NCBI GenBank assembly: GCA_015066395.1
Contig: SVOL01000004.1
Location: 1 to 64,000, forward strand
DNA: 64,000 nucleotides
Origin: Oscillospiraceae bacterium
GTDB lineage: Bacteria; Bacillota; Clostridia; Oscillospirales; Acutalibacteraceae
Direction: 5' to 3'
The notes under the pieces are model-generated. The model was not told the DNA's origin. It worked only from the letters and a program-made list of their open reading frames with translations, and searched no databases. Each line of letters begins with the position of its first letter. Position 1 is the stretch's first letter. Both the position numbers and the translations under genes were made by a program. This document shows positions 7,368 through 17,340 of the stretch, piece after piece.

Positions 7368-8636
7368 ATGAAAGTAGCAGTTATCGGCAGTGGCGGAAGA
7401 GAACACGCTATTGTTAAGAAACTTAAAATGAGCCCTAAGGTTACCGAGCTGTTTGCGATTCCCGGCAACGGCGGAATTGCAAAGGACGCAATTTGTGCAG
7501 ATATTTCGGTCAATGACATTGAAAAAATCGTTGAGTATGTCAAGAATAACGGCATCGAATATGTCGTTGTAACCCCCGATAATCAGTTAGTCGACGGTAT
7601 GGTCGATGCTTTGAATGCCATCGGTGTTCCTTGCTTCGGTCCCGACAAAAAGGCCGCGATAATCGAGGGAAGTAAGGTCTTTTCTAAAGACTTAATGAAA
7701 AAATACGGCATTCCTACCGCAAAATATGAGGTCTTTAACGACCCTGAATTGGCATTGGAATATGTAAAGACCGCACCTCTGCCCACTGTTATCAAGGCAG
7801 ACGGATTGGCACTCGGCAAGGGCGTTATAATTGCCGAGACAAGAGAAGCCGCGGTCGATGCCGTAGGCTCCATTATGGAGGACAAGATCTTCGGCGCATC
7901 GGGCGAAAATATAGTTATAGAAGAGTTTTTGACCGGTCCCGAGGCCTCGGTTCTTGCGTTTTGCGACGGTAAGACTTTGGTTCCGATGGTGTCGGCTATG
8001 GACCATAAGCGTGCCAAGGATAACGACAAGGGTCTTAATACCGGCGGTATGGGAACGGTTGCTCCGAACCCTTGTTATACTGAAAGTATTGCCAAAGAAT
8101 GTATGGAGACCATTTTCCTTCCTACGTTGAGAGCAATGGAAAAAGAGGGAAGACCGTTTAAGGGTTGTCTCTTCTTCGGTCTTATGATCACTCCCGATGG
8201 CCCTAAGGTTATTGAATATAACTGCCGTTTCGGCGACCCCGAGACCCAGGTCGTTTTGCCGCTTTTGGAGAGTGATCTGTTAGAGGCTATGCTCGCTTGC
8301 ACTAACGGTACTCTTGACAAGACCGAGGTCAAGTTCAAGGATGCCGCCGCTTGTTGTGTTGTTTTAGCGTCCGACGGATATCCTGAGAAGTACAATTCCG
8401 GCTTCCCGATAACGGTTGACGGTGAGGTCGACGGTTATCTTTACTACGCGGGTGCAAAGGCAAAGGGTAGCGAGATCGTCACCGCAGGCGGTCGTGTTAT
8501 GGGCGTCACCGCAGTAAGTTCTGATCTGCCCTCTGCCATTAAAAAGGCATACAAGGAATCGGAAAAGGTTCACTTCAGTAACCTTTATAAAAGAAATGAT
8601 ATCGGAGCTCGCGCTCTCAAAATATTAGAGGGTTAA
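7368..8636 (+). CDS. purD: Phosphoribosylamine-glycine ligase PurD
   Basis: The product has 422 residues, the usual length. The N-terminal VIGSGGREHAIVKKL is the PurD signature. The ATP-grasp core shows IKADGLALGKGVIIA and the RFGDPETQVVLP motif. It joins glycine to phosphoribosylamine. It starts 18 nt after purH with TAGGAG upstream. Confidence 0.96.
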   Translation: MKVAVIGSGGREHAIVKKLKMSPKVTELFAIPGNGGIAKDAICADISVNDIEKIVEYVKNNGIEYVVVTPDNQLVDGMVDALNAIGVPCFGPDKKAAIIEGSKVFSKDLMKKYGIPTAKYEVFNDPELALEYVKTAPLPTVIKADGLALGKGVIIAETREAAVDAVGSIMEDKIFGASGENIVIEEFLTGPEASVLAFCDGKTLVPMVSAMDHKRAKDNDKGLNTGGMGTVAPNPCYTESIAKECMETIFLPTLRAMEKEGRPFKGCLFFGLMITPDGPKVIEYNCRFGDPETQVVLPLLESDLLEAMLACTNGTLDKTEVKFKDAAACCVVLASDGYPEKYNSGFPITVDGEVDGYLYYAGAKAKGSEIVTAGGRVMGVTAVSSDLPSAIKKAYKESEKVHFSNLYKRNDIGARALKILEG

Positions 8637-8650
8637 GGAGGACTGTTCTA

Positions 8651-11600
8651 ATGGTATATCGCATATATGTCGAAAAGAGAGAAGGCCTTGCTCACGAGGC
8701 GGCCGCATTGCTTAGTGATCTGCGTTCGTTTTTAGGGGTCAAGGGACTTACTTCTCTTCGTATAATCAACCGTTATGATGTTGAAAATATTACAGAGGAA
8801 CTGTTCGAATACTCCTGCAAGACCGTATTCTCAGAGCCGCAGTTGGACGTCATTTCCGACGAGATAGTAACCGACGGCTACAAGGTCTTTGCTGTTGAGG
8901 CCTTGCCCGGTCAGTTTGACCAGAGAGCCGACTCGGCTTCGCAGTGCATTCAGTTGATCTCCTGCCTTGACAGACCTACCGTTAAGTTCGCCAAAGTCTA
9001 TTTGCTTGAGGGTGATGTTTCGGCTGAAGAGATCGAAAAAATCAAGAAGTATGTCATCAACCCCGTTGAGTCGAGAGAGGCTTCTTTAGAGCGTTATGAC
9101 ACACTTCACACCGAATATGATATTCCCGAAACCGTTGCAAATTTAGACGGTTTTATAAAGATGGAGGACGAAGAATTAGCACGCACTGTGCGTGAAATGG
9201 GTCTTGCAATGGATCTTGATGACCTTCGTTTCTGCCGTGATTACTTCAGATCTGAAAACCGCGATCCGTCGGTAACAGAGATCCGAATGATCGATACATA
9301 TTGGTCTGACCACTGCCGTCACACCACTTTCTTAACGACTATTGACAGTGTCAAATTCGAAGACGAGCTGTTGCAGTCGGCATATGATGAGTATGTGTCA
9401 GCCCGAAAAGAGCTTGGACGCACTAAGCCGATAAACCTTATGGATATCGGTACATTGGGTGCAAGATATTTGAAGGCTAAGGGTATGTTGCCTAAACTCG
9501 ACGAGTCTGAGGAGATCAACGCCTGCACAGTCAAGATGCAGATCGAGACCGAGGACGGTGTTGAGGACTGGCTGTTGCTCTTTAAAAATGAGACACATAA
9601 TCACCCGACCGAAATTGAGCCGTTCGGCGGTGCCGCAACCTGTATCGGCGGTGCTATCCGCGATCCGCTGTCGGGCAGAAGTTATGTTTATGCCGCAATG
9701 CGTGTTACCGGTGCGGCCGATCCCTTGAAGCCATTAAGCGAGACTATGCCCGGCAAACTGCCGCAGAAAAAGATCGTTACAACTGCCGCCGCAGGCTATT
9801 CGTCTTACGGCAACCAGATAGGCCTTGCAACCGGTCAGGTGGATGAGCTTTATCACGACGGTTATGCTGCAAAGCGTCTTGAGATAGGCGCTGTTATTGC
9901 GGCTGCTCCGGCTGAGAATGTCCGCCGTGAAGTTCCCGCACCCGAAGATGTAGTCATACTGCTGGGTGGCAGAACAGGCCGTGACGGTTGCGGCGGTGCA
10001 ACGGGTTCTTCTAAATCGCATACTTTGAGTTCTATTGAGACCTGCGGTTCCGAGGTTCAGAAGGGTAATGCTCCTGAGGAACGCAAACTGCAGAGATTGT
10101 TCCGCAATGCCGAGGCTTCACGTCTCATCAAGCGTTGTAATGACTTCGGTGCAGGCGGTGTTTCGGTTGCTATCGGTGAATTGGCTGACGGTCTTACCAT
10201 TGACCTTAACGCCGTTCCTAAGAAGTACAACGGTCTTGACGGTACTGAGATCGCAATTTCCGAATCGCAGGAAAGAATGGCTGTTGTTGTTGAACCTAAA
10301 GATGTTAAACGCTTCTGCGAGATAGCCGAAAGTGAAAACTTAGAGGCAACCGTTGTTGCAACTGTTACGGCAGAGCCGAGACTCAAGATGCACTGGAACG
10401 GCAAGACTATTGTCGATCTGTCGCGCGAGTTTTTGAATTCCAACGGTGCTGAAAAGCACATTGATATTACACCTGCCGCTCCCGAAGAGTATAAGGCAAA
10501 CGTTCCCTCCGATTTTGCAGACGGTGTGTTCGCTTTAGCCGACGACCTTAATATCTGCTCAAAACGCGGACTTTCCGAGCGTTTCGACTCGACTATCGGC
10601 GCAGGTACCGTCACGATGCCTTTCGGCGGTAAGAATCAGCTTACTCCGTCGCAGGCTATGGTCAATAAGATCTCAGTCGAGAGTAAGCACACCGATAACT
10701 GTTCGTATATGGCTTGGGGTTATAACCCTGCTATTGCCGAGAAGTCGCCTTATCACAGTGCGTATTTGGCGGTTGTTGAGTCGGTCGCAAAGCTCATTGC
10801 CGCAGGTGCATCTTTTGAGGACGTATATTTAACTTTCCAGGAATACTTTGAAAAGCCGATGCAGGACGGCAAGCGTTGGGGTAAACCTTTAGCTGCTTTG
10901 CTCGGTGCATTCAAGGCTCAGAAAGAATTAGGAATTGCCGCGATCGGCGGTAAGGACTCTATGAGCGGTACCTTCGAAAAGCTGGACGTTCCGCCGACTC
11001 TCGTTTCGTTCGCTGTCACTACAGGAAAGGTCGACGAGGTCATTACCGGTGAGTTTAAGGGTGCTGACCATAAGGTCGTGCTCGTAAAACCCGAAACCGA
11101 TAAATTCGGTCTGCCTAAGACAGAGTCACTCCTCAAGGTGTTTAACGATGCTACCGCTCTTATGAGAAGCGGTAAGGTATATGCCGCTTGGACACCTATT
11201 CGCGGCGGTGTTGCCGAGGGTGTTATGAAGATGGCTTTCGGTAACTCGATAGGCTTTGAGTTTGACAGCACTGTTTCGATGGAAGATATCTTCGGTTATA
11301 ACTACGGTGCATTCATTTTAGAGGTTGCCAACGATGTAGAATTAGGTCTTACTATCGGTAAAACAATCGAAGAAAAGGCTATTAAGTACGGTGACAAGGT
11401 TGTTGATCTAGGCAAACTTTGTGACGTTTGGGAACAGAAGTTAGAGCCGGTATATTCCTGCAATATCGAGCAGAGCCAGGGTGCTATTGAAGCCTTTGAG
11501 TATAAGGCAACCGCTTATCCCGCACCTAAATTAAAGGTCGCAAGACCCAAAGCAGTCATCCCTGTTTTCCCGGGAACAAACTGCGAGTTCGATACCGCAA

Positions 11601-12340
11601 AAGCACTTCGCGATGCGGGCGCCGACCCCGAAATTATCGTGGTAAATAATCTCTCGGCTGACGGTATTTCGCGCTCGGTCGAAAAAATGGCAAAGGCAAT
11701 AAAAGAGTCGCAGATCGTCTTTATCCCCGGCGGATTCTCGGGTGGTGACGAGCCTGACGGTTCGGGTAAATTCATTACTGCATTCTTAAAAAATGCCGAG
11801 ATAAAAGAGCAGATAACCGATCTTTTAGAGTCGCGAGACGGTCTTATGGCCGGTATCTGCAACGGCTTCCAGGCACTTATTAAGTTAGGATTAGTACCCT
11901 TCGGTAAGATCATCGATACCGATGAAAACTGCCCGACCTTGACCTTTAATACCATTGGACGTCACCAGTCAAGGATCGTCAGAACCCGCATTTCTTCCAA
12001 TAAATCTCCGTGGCTCCAAAGTACTAACGTCGGCGATGTTTATTCTGTGCCGATCTCGCATGGTGAGGGCAGATTCTTAGCATCTGAGGAGCTTATCAGA
12101 AAGCTGGCTCAAAACGGTCAGATCGCTACTCAGTATGTTGACCTTGGCGGCAATGTTACTACCGATGTACGCTTCAACCCCAATAACTCCGCATTCGCTA
12201 TCGAGGGTATTACTTCACCCGATGGTCGTGTGTTTGGTAAGATGGGTCACAGCGAGCGTGTCGGTAACGGACTTTATAAAAATGTTTTGGGCGACTACGA
12301 CATTAAGATGTTTGAGTCGGCTGTTAAATACTTTAAATGA
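8651..12340 (+). CDS. purL: Phosphoribosylformylglycinamidine synthase PurL, single chain
   Basis: The product has 1229 residues: the fused form with synthetase and glutaminase in one chain, rather than the PurS/PurL/PurQ set common in Bacilli. The FGAM synthetase core has TYWSDHCRHTTF near residue 215 and ETHNHPTEIEPFGGAATCIG near 315. The C-terminal class I glutamine amidotransferase domain starts at about residue 965 (VIPVFPGTNCEFD) and has the nucleophile in GICNGFQ, so its glutaminase appears intact, unlike that of PurF. AAGGAGG lies 10 nt before the ATG. Confidence 0.96.
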   Translation: MVYRIYVEKREGLAHEAAALLSDLRSFLGVKGLTSLRIINRYDVENITEELFEYSCKTVFSEPQLDVISDEIVTDGYKVFAVEALPGQFDQRADSASQCIQLISCLDRPTVKFAKVYLLEGDVSAEEIEKIKKYVINPVESREASLERYDTLHTEYDIPETVANLDGFIKMEDEELARTVREMGLAMDLDDLRFCRDYFRSENRDPSVTEIRMIDTYWSDHCRHTTFLTTIDSVKFEDELLQSAYDEYVSARKELGRTKPINLMDIGTLGARYLKAKGMLPKLDESEEINACTVKMQIETEDGVEDWLLLFKNETHNHPTEIEPFGGAATCIGGAIRDPLSGRSYVYAAMRVTGAADPLKPLSETMPGKLPQKKIVTTAAAGYSSYGNQIGLATGQVDELYHDGYAAKRLEIGAVIAAAPAENVRREVPAPEDVVILLGGRTGRDGCGGATGSSKSHTLSSIETCGSEVQKGNAPEERKLQRLFRNAEASRLIKRCNDFGAGGVSVAIGELADGLTIDLNAVPKKYNGLDGTEIAISESQERMAVVVEPKDVKRFCEIAESENLEATVVATVTAEPRLKMHWNGKTIVDLSREFLNSNGAEKHIDITPAAPEEYKANVPSDFADGVFALADDLNICSKRGLSERFDSTIGAGTVTMPFGGKNQLTPSQAMVNKISVESKHTDNCSYMAWGYNPAIAEKSPYHSAYLAVVESVAKLIAAGASFEDVYLTFQEYFEKPMQDGKRWGKPLAALLGAFKAQKELGIAAIGGKDSMSGTFEKLDVPPTLVSFAVTTGKVDEVITGEFKGADHKVVLVKPETDKFGLPKTESLLKVFNDATALMRSGKVYAAWTPIRGGVAEGVMKMAFGNSIGFEFDSTVSMEDIFGYNYGAFILEVANDVELGLTIGKTIEEKAIKYGDKVVDLGKLCDVWEQKLEPVYSCNIEQSQGAIEAFEYKATAYPAPKLKVARPKAVIPVFPGTNCEFDTAKALRDAGADPEIIVVNNLSADGISRSVEKMAKAIKESQIVFIPGGFSGGDEPDGSGKFITAFLKNAEIKEQITDLLESRDGLMAGICNGFQALIKLGLVPFGKIIDTDENCPTLTFNTIGRHQSRIVRTRISSNKSPWLQSTNVGDVYSVPISHGEGRFLASEELIRKLAQNGQIATQYVDLGGNVTTDVRFNPNNSAFAIEGITSPDGRVFGKMGHSERVGNGLYKNVLGDYDIKMFESAVKYFK

Positions 12341-12354
12341 GGAGTGTTTAGAAG

Positions 12355-14024
12355 ATGTTGACAGATATTGAAATTGCTCAGTCGGTTCAAATGAAGCCGA
12401 TAACTGAGATCGCAAAGACAGCGAAGGTCGATGAAAAATACCTTGAGCAGTATGGCAAGTACAAGGCAAAGGTTGATTATGCTCTGTTAGACGAAACTCC
12501 CGAAAAGAACGGCAAGCTGATACTTGTCACTGCTATTACTCCCACACCGGCAGGTGAGGGAAAGACCACCACTACCATCGGTCTTGCCGACGGTATGAGA
12601 AGAATCGGTAAAAATGTTATGGTTGCTCTTCGTGAGCCGTCTTTGGGACCCGTTTTCGGTATCAAAGGCGGTGCCGCAGGCGGCGGTTATGCTCAGGTCG
12701 TTCCGATGGAGGATATCAACCTGCATTTCACGGGCGACTTCCACGCTATCGGTGCGGCAAACAACCTGCTTGCCGCAATGCTTGATAACCACATCTATCA
12801 GGGTAACGCTCTTAATATTGACCCCAGACGTATCACCTGGAAGCGTTGCGTAGATATGAATGACCGTCAGTTGAGATTTGTTACCGACGGTCTTGGCGGT
12901 CGCGTTAACGGTGTACCGCGCGAGGACGGATATGATATTACCGTTGCTTCGGAAATTATGGCTGTTTTCTGTCTCGCATCCTCGATTGCTGACTTAAAAG
13001 AGCGTCTTTCTAAGATAATTGTTGGCTACACTTATGACGAAAAGCCCGTTACCGCAGGGGACTTAAAGGCTGTCGGTGCAATGGCTGCACTTTTAAAGGA
13101 TGCCATTAAACCTAATCTTGTTCAGACTCTTGAGGGAACTCCGGCTTTCGTTACGGCGGTCCGTTTGCTAATATTGCCCACGGATGTAACTCTGTAATGG
13201 CTACTAAAATGGCTATGCGCTTGGGTGATTACGCCATTACTGAGGCAGGTTTCGGTGCTGACCTCGGTGCTGAAAAGTTCCTTGATATTAAGTGCCGTAT
13301 GGCCGGTCTTACTCCGTCGGCGGTGGTCGTTGTTGCTACTATTCGTGCATTGAAAATGCACGGCGGTGTTGCAAAGACCGATTTGGGTACAGAGAACTTG
13401 GAGGCTTTGGAAAAGGGTATTCCTAATCTTCTTCGTCACGTTTCCAACATTAAAAATATTTACAAGCTGCCTTCTGTTGTAGCTATTAACCGTTTCCCGA
13501 CCGACACCGATATGGAGGTTGAACTCATTATCGAAAAGTGCAGGGCATTGGGCGTTAATGTTGTTCTGTCCAACGTTTGGGCCGAAGGCGGTAAGGGCGG
13601 CGAGGAATTGGCTCGCGAGGTCGTCCGTCTTTGCGAAGAGGAAAAGGGCGATTTCACCTATTCCTATGAGCTCGACGGTACTATCGAAGAGAAGATCGAG
13701 GCGATCGTCAAAAAGGTTTACGGCGGTGTGGGCGTTACCTTCCTGCCGAACGCTAAAAAGCAGATCGCTCAGTTGACAGCGTTAGGCTTTGACAAGTGTC
13801 CTATCTGCGTTGCAAAGACTCAGTATTCCTTCTCGGATGACCAGACAAAGCTCGGTGCTCCTGAGGGATTTACAGTAACTGTTAAAAACGTCAAGGTTTC
13901 TGCAGGTGCAGGCTTTGTTGTGGCTTTAACCGGTGATATTATGACTATGCCAGGTCTGCCCAAAGTCCCTGCGGCTGAGAAAATTGATGTTGATGATAAC
14001 GGTAAAATTTCCGGATTGTTCTAA
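12355..14024 (+). pseudogene. fhs: Formate-tetrahydrofolate ligase, one-base frameshift
   Basis: Two adjoining frames (12355-13197 and 13197-14024) together make a full formyl-THF synthetase of about 556 residues. The first has [15 protein letters not shown] (P-loop-like) and ends [12 protein letters not shown], then goes out of frame. The second resumes at [20 protein letters not shown]. Adding one base between 13152 and 13153 restores the expected [20 protein letters not shown]. There is no slippery heptamer or long homopolymer there. The enzyme makes 10-formyl-THF for PurN and PurH, so a true loss would hurt the pathway; a sequencing or assembly error is a serious alternative. Last gene of the pur operon. 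Confidence 0.9.
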
Positions 14025-14038
14025 AATAAAAATGAAAA

Positions 14039-14068
14039 GGTGCTCACCATTCGGTGAGCACCTTTTTT
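14039..14068 (+). terminator. Terminator of the purine operon
   Basis: GGTGCTCACC, a 4-nt loop, GGTGAGCACC and six T. It ends 19 nt before the 3' end of the convergent ychF gene. Confidence 0.92.
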
Positions 14069-14086
14069 AAAAACGCTTATTACTCT

Positions 14087-15193
14087 TTAAACATTAAACA
14101 GGAAGTGAACAACGTCGCCGTCCTGCATAACGTATTCCTTGCCTTCGGAACGGACAAGACCTTTTTCTTTGGCTGCAACCAAAGCCTTGTCATCGTTTCC
14201 GCAAGCGATAAGATCCTTGTAGGCAACGACTTCGGCTCGTATAAAGCCTTTTTCAAAGTCGCTGTGGATCTTGCCTGCGGCCTGCGGAGCTTTGGTGCCT
14301 TTTTTGATGGTCCAGGCTCTGACCTCGGGCTGACCTGCGGTAAGGTAGGAGATAAGTCCAAGTAATGAATAGCAGGTCTGGATCAAACGGTCAAGACCCG
14401 AACGCTCTAACCCCAATTCCTCTAAGAAAACGGCCTTTTCGTCCTCTTCCATTTCGGCGATATCCGCCTCTAACGATGCACAGATGGGCAGGGTTTCGGC
14501 ACCCTCTAATTTAGCTTGCGCCTTAACGAGGTTGTAACGCTCGTTAGTGTCGATACCGTTCTGGAAATCGTCCTCACTCATATTGCAGGCGTAGATAACG
14601 GGCTTCGATGACAGCAACTCGATGGTGGAAAGAATAGCGGCTTCCTGATCGTTGCACTCGACTGAACGAGCAGTTTTCCCACCTTCAAGTTCTGAGATCA
14701 AACGCTTTAAGAAATCAACCTCTGTTTGATATGATTTGTCACCTTTCAGAGCCTTGTTGGCTTTATCAAGACGGCGTTCAAGGATCTCAAGATCGGAGAG
14801 GATAAGTTCTAAGTTGATTGTCTCAATGTCACGGGCAGGGTCGACCGAGCCTTCAACGTGAATGATGTCATCGTTTTCAAAACAACGGACAACGTGCACG
14901 ATGGCGTCAACCTCACGAATATGAGAGAGGAATTTGTTGCCCAAGCCTTCGCCTTTGGAAGCGCCTTTAACAAGACCTGCAATGTCGACAAATTCGATAA
15001 CAGCAGGTGTGAATTTTTGAGGATGATACATTTCAGCCAGCTTGTCCAATCGCTCGTCGGGCACGGAGACCATACCGACGTTCGGCTCAATAGTGCAGAA
15101 TGGATAGTTGGCCGACTGAGCACCGGCATTTGTAATAGCATTAAAAAGTGTTGACTTGCCGACATTCGGCAGTCCGACGATACCTAATTTCAT
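14087..15193 (-). CDS. ychF: Redox-regulated ATPase YchF
   Basis: The product has 368 residues from the ATG at 15193, preceded by GGAGTG; an upstream in-frame start at 15220 is rejected. It is an Obg-family protein that prefers ATP over GTP. Walker A GLPNVGKST, VEFVDIAGLVKGAS and the NMSE segment, where canonical G4 motifs have NKxD, are visible, and a TGS domain ends the protein (WTIKKGTKAPQAAG, FIRAEVVAY). It binds ribosomes and is linked to translation and stress. Convergent with the pur operon and divergent from hprK. Confidence 0.96.
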   Translation of the reverse strand: MKLGIVGLPNVGKSTLFNAITNAGAQSANYPFCTIEPNVGMVSVPDERLDKLAEMYHPQKFTPAVIEFVDIAGLVKGASKGEGLGNKFLSHIREVDAIVHVVRCFENDDIIHVEGSVDPARDIETINLELILSDLEILERRLDKANKALKGDKSYQTEVDFLKRLISELEGGKTARSVECNDQEAAILSTIELLSSKPVIYACNMSEDDFQNGIDTNERYNLVKAQAKLEGAETLPICASLEADIAEMEEDEKAVFLEELGLERSGLDRLIQTCYSLLGLISYLTAGQPEVRAWTIKKGTKAPQAAGKIHSDFEKGFIRAEVVAYKDLIACGNDDKALVAAKEKGLVRSEGKEYVMQDGDVVHFLFNV

Positions 15194-15228
15194 AATTTTC
15201 ACTCCGGATAATTTAAACAATTTACCTA

Positions 15229-15257
15229 ATTATACAGTTTTCGGTACTGTTTTGCAA
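15229..15257 (-). promoter_or_regulatory. Promoter of ychF
   Basis: On the minus strand TTGCAA (15252-15257), 17 bp and TATAAT (15229-15234), with a leader of about 30 nt. Confidence 0.8.
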
Positions 15258-15307
15258 GTGCGAATTACAAATAGTCAAAATTAAATCCATTTTATATAAA
15301 ATAATCC

Positions 15308-15336
15308 TTTAAATTCTTTAAAAGATATAGTATAAT
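15308..15336 (+). promoter_or_regulatory. Promoter of the hprK-glk-murB-rapZ-whiA-dnaE cluster
   Basis: TATAAT at 15331-15336 with a weak -35 (TTTAAA, 15308-15313) at 17 bp. The only candidate promoter seen before hprK; the following genes are tightly packed up to pfkA, which has its own. Confidence 0.6.
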
Positions 15337-15389
15337 AATTGTGTATATTAGGAGCAGTATGTACTGCGAGTAATGAAAGGAGAATTGAA

Positions 15390-16352
15390 ATGGGTTCACC
15401 TTATTCGGTGTCACTGGCAAAAATCATTAAGAATTTCCGTCTTGAAACGGTTCATATGCCTGCACCTGCAGAGAATATTTATATCAGTAATGTTGAGGTC
15501 AACCGTCCGGGTCTGCAGCTCAGTGGATTTTATGAGTACTTTGATGCGGGCCGTATTCAGGTCATCGGCAAGAGTGAAGAAGGCTTTTTGACAGAGCAGC
15601 TGGACAACGGCGAGCATAAGAGACGTATTGATGAGTTTTTCTCTAAAAAACCGTCGGTGGTCATCATTTCTCGCAATTTGGACATACCTGAGATGAAGGT
15701 CGCCGCCGAAAAGTACTCGGTGCCGCTGCTTCGCACTGCTGATGCGACTTCGAGTTTTATGGCTTCGCTCATTTCGTTCCTTAACGTCGAATTGGCACCT
15801 CGCGTTACCCGTCACGGTGTTCTGGTCGAGGTTTACGGCGAAGGCTTGCTCATTTTGGGTGAAAGCGGCGTTGGTAAGAGTGAAACTGCTATTGAGCTTG
15901 TAAAACGCGGTCACCGTCTTATTGCTGACGATGCGGTTGAGATACGCAAGGTCTCTAACCGCTCGCTGGTTGGTTCCGCACCCGAGAACATCCGTCATTT
16001 TATCGAGCTTCGCGGCATAGGAATTATCAATGCACGCCGCATTTTCGGTGTCGGTGCTGTTAATCTGACCTCGAAGATCGACCTTGTTATAAACCTTGAA
16101 CAATGGCAGTCCGATAAGGTTTACGACCGAATGGGACTTGAGGAGCATACCACCAATATTTTGGACAATGAGGTGACCTCGGTTACTATCCCTGTAAAAC
16201 CCGGTCGAAATTTGGCTGTTATTATTGAGGTTGCCGCTATGAACAACCGTCAGAAGAAGATGGGTTACAATGCGGCTCACGAGTTGTTGAAGAGACTCGG
16301 TATGACCGATGATATTCCCGATAACGAGGGAGAAGTAGACGTTTATCTGTAA
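15390..16352 (+). CDS. hprK: HPr kinase/phosphorylase
   Basis: The product has 320 residues from the ATG at 15390, with AAAGGAGA 7 nt upstream. It phosphorylates and dephosphorylates Ser46 of HPr, the master switch of carbon catabolite control in Firmicutes. The Walker A GESGVGKS is at residues 157-164, followed by RGHRLIADDAVEI. The family signature RGIGIINARRIFG is present. The N-terminal domain (about 130 residues) is the usual HprK fold. It heads a cluster with glucokinase and, further on, phosphofructokinase. Confidence 0.96.
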   Translation: MGSPYSVSLAKIIKNFRLETVHMPAPAENIYISNVEVNRPGLQLSGFYEYFDAGRIQVIGKSEEGFLTEQLDNGEHKRRIDEFFSKKPSVVIISRNLDIPEMKVAAEKYSVPLLRTADATSSFMASLISFLNVELAPRVTRHGVLVEVYGEGLLILGESGVGKSETAIELVKRGHRLIADDAVEIRKVSNRSLVGSAPENIRHFIELRGIGIINARRIFGVGAVNLTSKIDLVINLEQWQSDKVYDRMGLEEHTTNILDNEVTSVTIPVKPGRNLAVIIEVAAMNNRQKKMGYNAAHELLKRLGMTDDIPDNEGEVDVYL

Positions 16353-16369
16353 ACTTAGGAGAGTTGTTT

Positions 16370-17323
16370 ATGTATTATTTGGGTATAGATCTGGGCGGTA
16401 CAAATATCGCGGCCGCAGTTGTTAATGAAAAGTATGAGATCGTCGGCAAGGCATCGTTAAAGACTAACTGTCCGAGACCTGCAGAAGAAATTGCCGAGGA
16501 TATGTATAAAGCGGGTGTGCTGGCTATAGAAAACAGCGGTTTAAAGCTCGATGATATTGCCGAGGTCGGCGTCGGTTCACCCGGTAGTGTTGACCATAAT
16601 ACGGGCTTTATATGCTTTGCCAATAATCTTGGGTTTCATAATGTGCCTTTAGGTGATATGCTGGAAGCTAAATTCGGTCGCAGAGTGTTTTTGGAAAATG
16701 ATGCCAACGCCGCGGCATACGGTGAACTTTTGGCAGGTGCAGGTCGCGGTGCCAAGCAGTTTGTTGCCATCACTTTGGGAACAGGTGTCGGTGGCGGTGT
16801 TATCGTCAACGGTCAGATCATTTCGGGTATGAATTATGCCGGTGGAGAGTTGGGTCATATTGTTATTGTGAAAGACGGTGAACCCTGCTCTTGCGGAAGG
16901 AACGGTTGTTGGGAGTCGTATGCTTCGGCCACCGCTCTCATTCGTCAGACCAAAGCGGCTATGGAACTTGATAAGAACAGCAAAATGTGGGAGGTCTCCG
17001 ATAACGGTCAGCACATAAGCGGCAGAACCGCCTTTGATGCTATGCGTCTCGGTGACGAGACCGCAACAAAGGTCGTTAAGGAATTCTGTGATTATGTTGC
17101 CTGCGGTCTTACTAATATCATCAATATTTTCCAGCCTGAGGTCGCCTGCATCGGCGGCGGTATCTCAAAAGAGGGTGAAACTTTGGTTGCACCGATCAGA
17201 GATTATATCAACCGCGAAGTATACTCTAAAAATTCAGACAAGCAGACCGTTATTAAAGCGGCTGAACTCGGCAACAACGCCGGCATAATCGGTGCCGCGT
17301 TCTTAGGAAATCTTTACAGATAA
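16370..17323 (+). CDS. glk: ROK-family glucokinase
   Basis: The product has 317 residues from the ATG at 16370, 7 nt after TAGGAGAG. It phosphorylates glucose with ATP. Motifs: GIDLGGTNIAAAV (phosphate 1), ENDANAAAYGE with the catalytic Asp, LGTGVGGGVI (phosphate 2), GELGHI, and the zinc-binding CSCGRNGCWESYAS that marks ROK proteins. No N-terminal helix-turn-helix, so it is a kinase rather than a ROK repressor. Sugar specificity is inferred. Confidence 0.9.
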   Translation: MYYLGIDLGGTNIAAAVVNEKYEIVGKASLKTNCPRPAEEIAEDMYKAGVLAIENSGLKLDDIAEVGVGSPGSVDHNTGFICFANNLGFHNVPLGDMLEAKFGRRVFLENDANAAAYGELLAGAGRGAKQFVAITLGTGVGGGVIVNGQIISGMNYAGGELGHIVIVKDGEPCSCGRNGCWESYASATALIRQTKAAMELDKNSKMWEVSDNGQHISGRTAFDAMRLGDETATKVVKEFCDYVACGLTNIINIFQPEVACIGGGISKEGETLVAPIRDYINREVYSKNSDKQTVIKAAELGNNAGIIGAAFLGNLYR

Positions 17324-17340
17324 GAGAGTGGGGTGCTTTC

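Noticed and set aside
13140-13200. Programmed frameshift in fhs
   Set aside because: No slippery heptamer, no internal Shine-Dalgarno or pseudoknot at the site, and fhs is not known for recoding.
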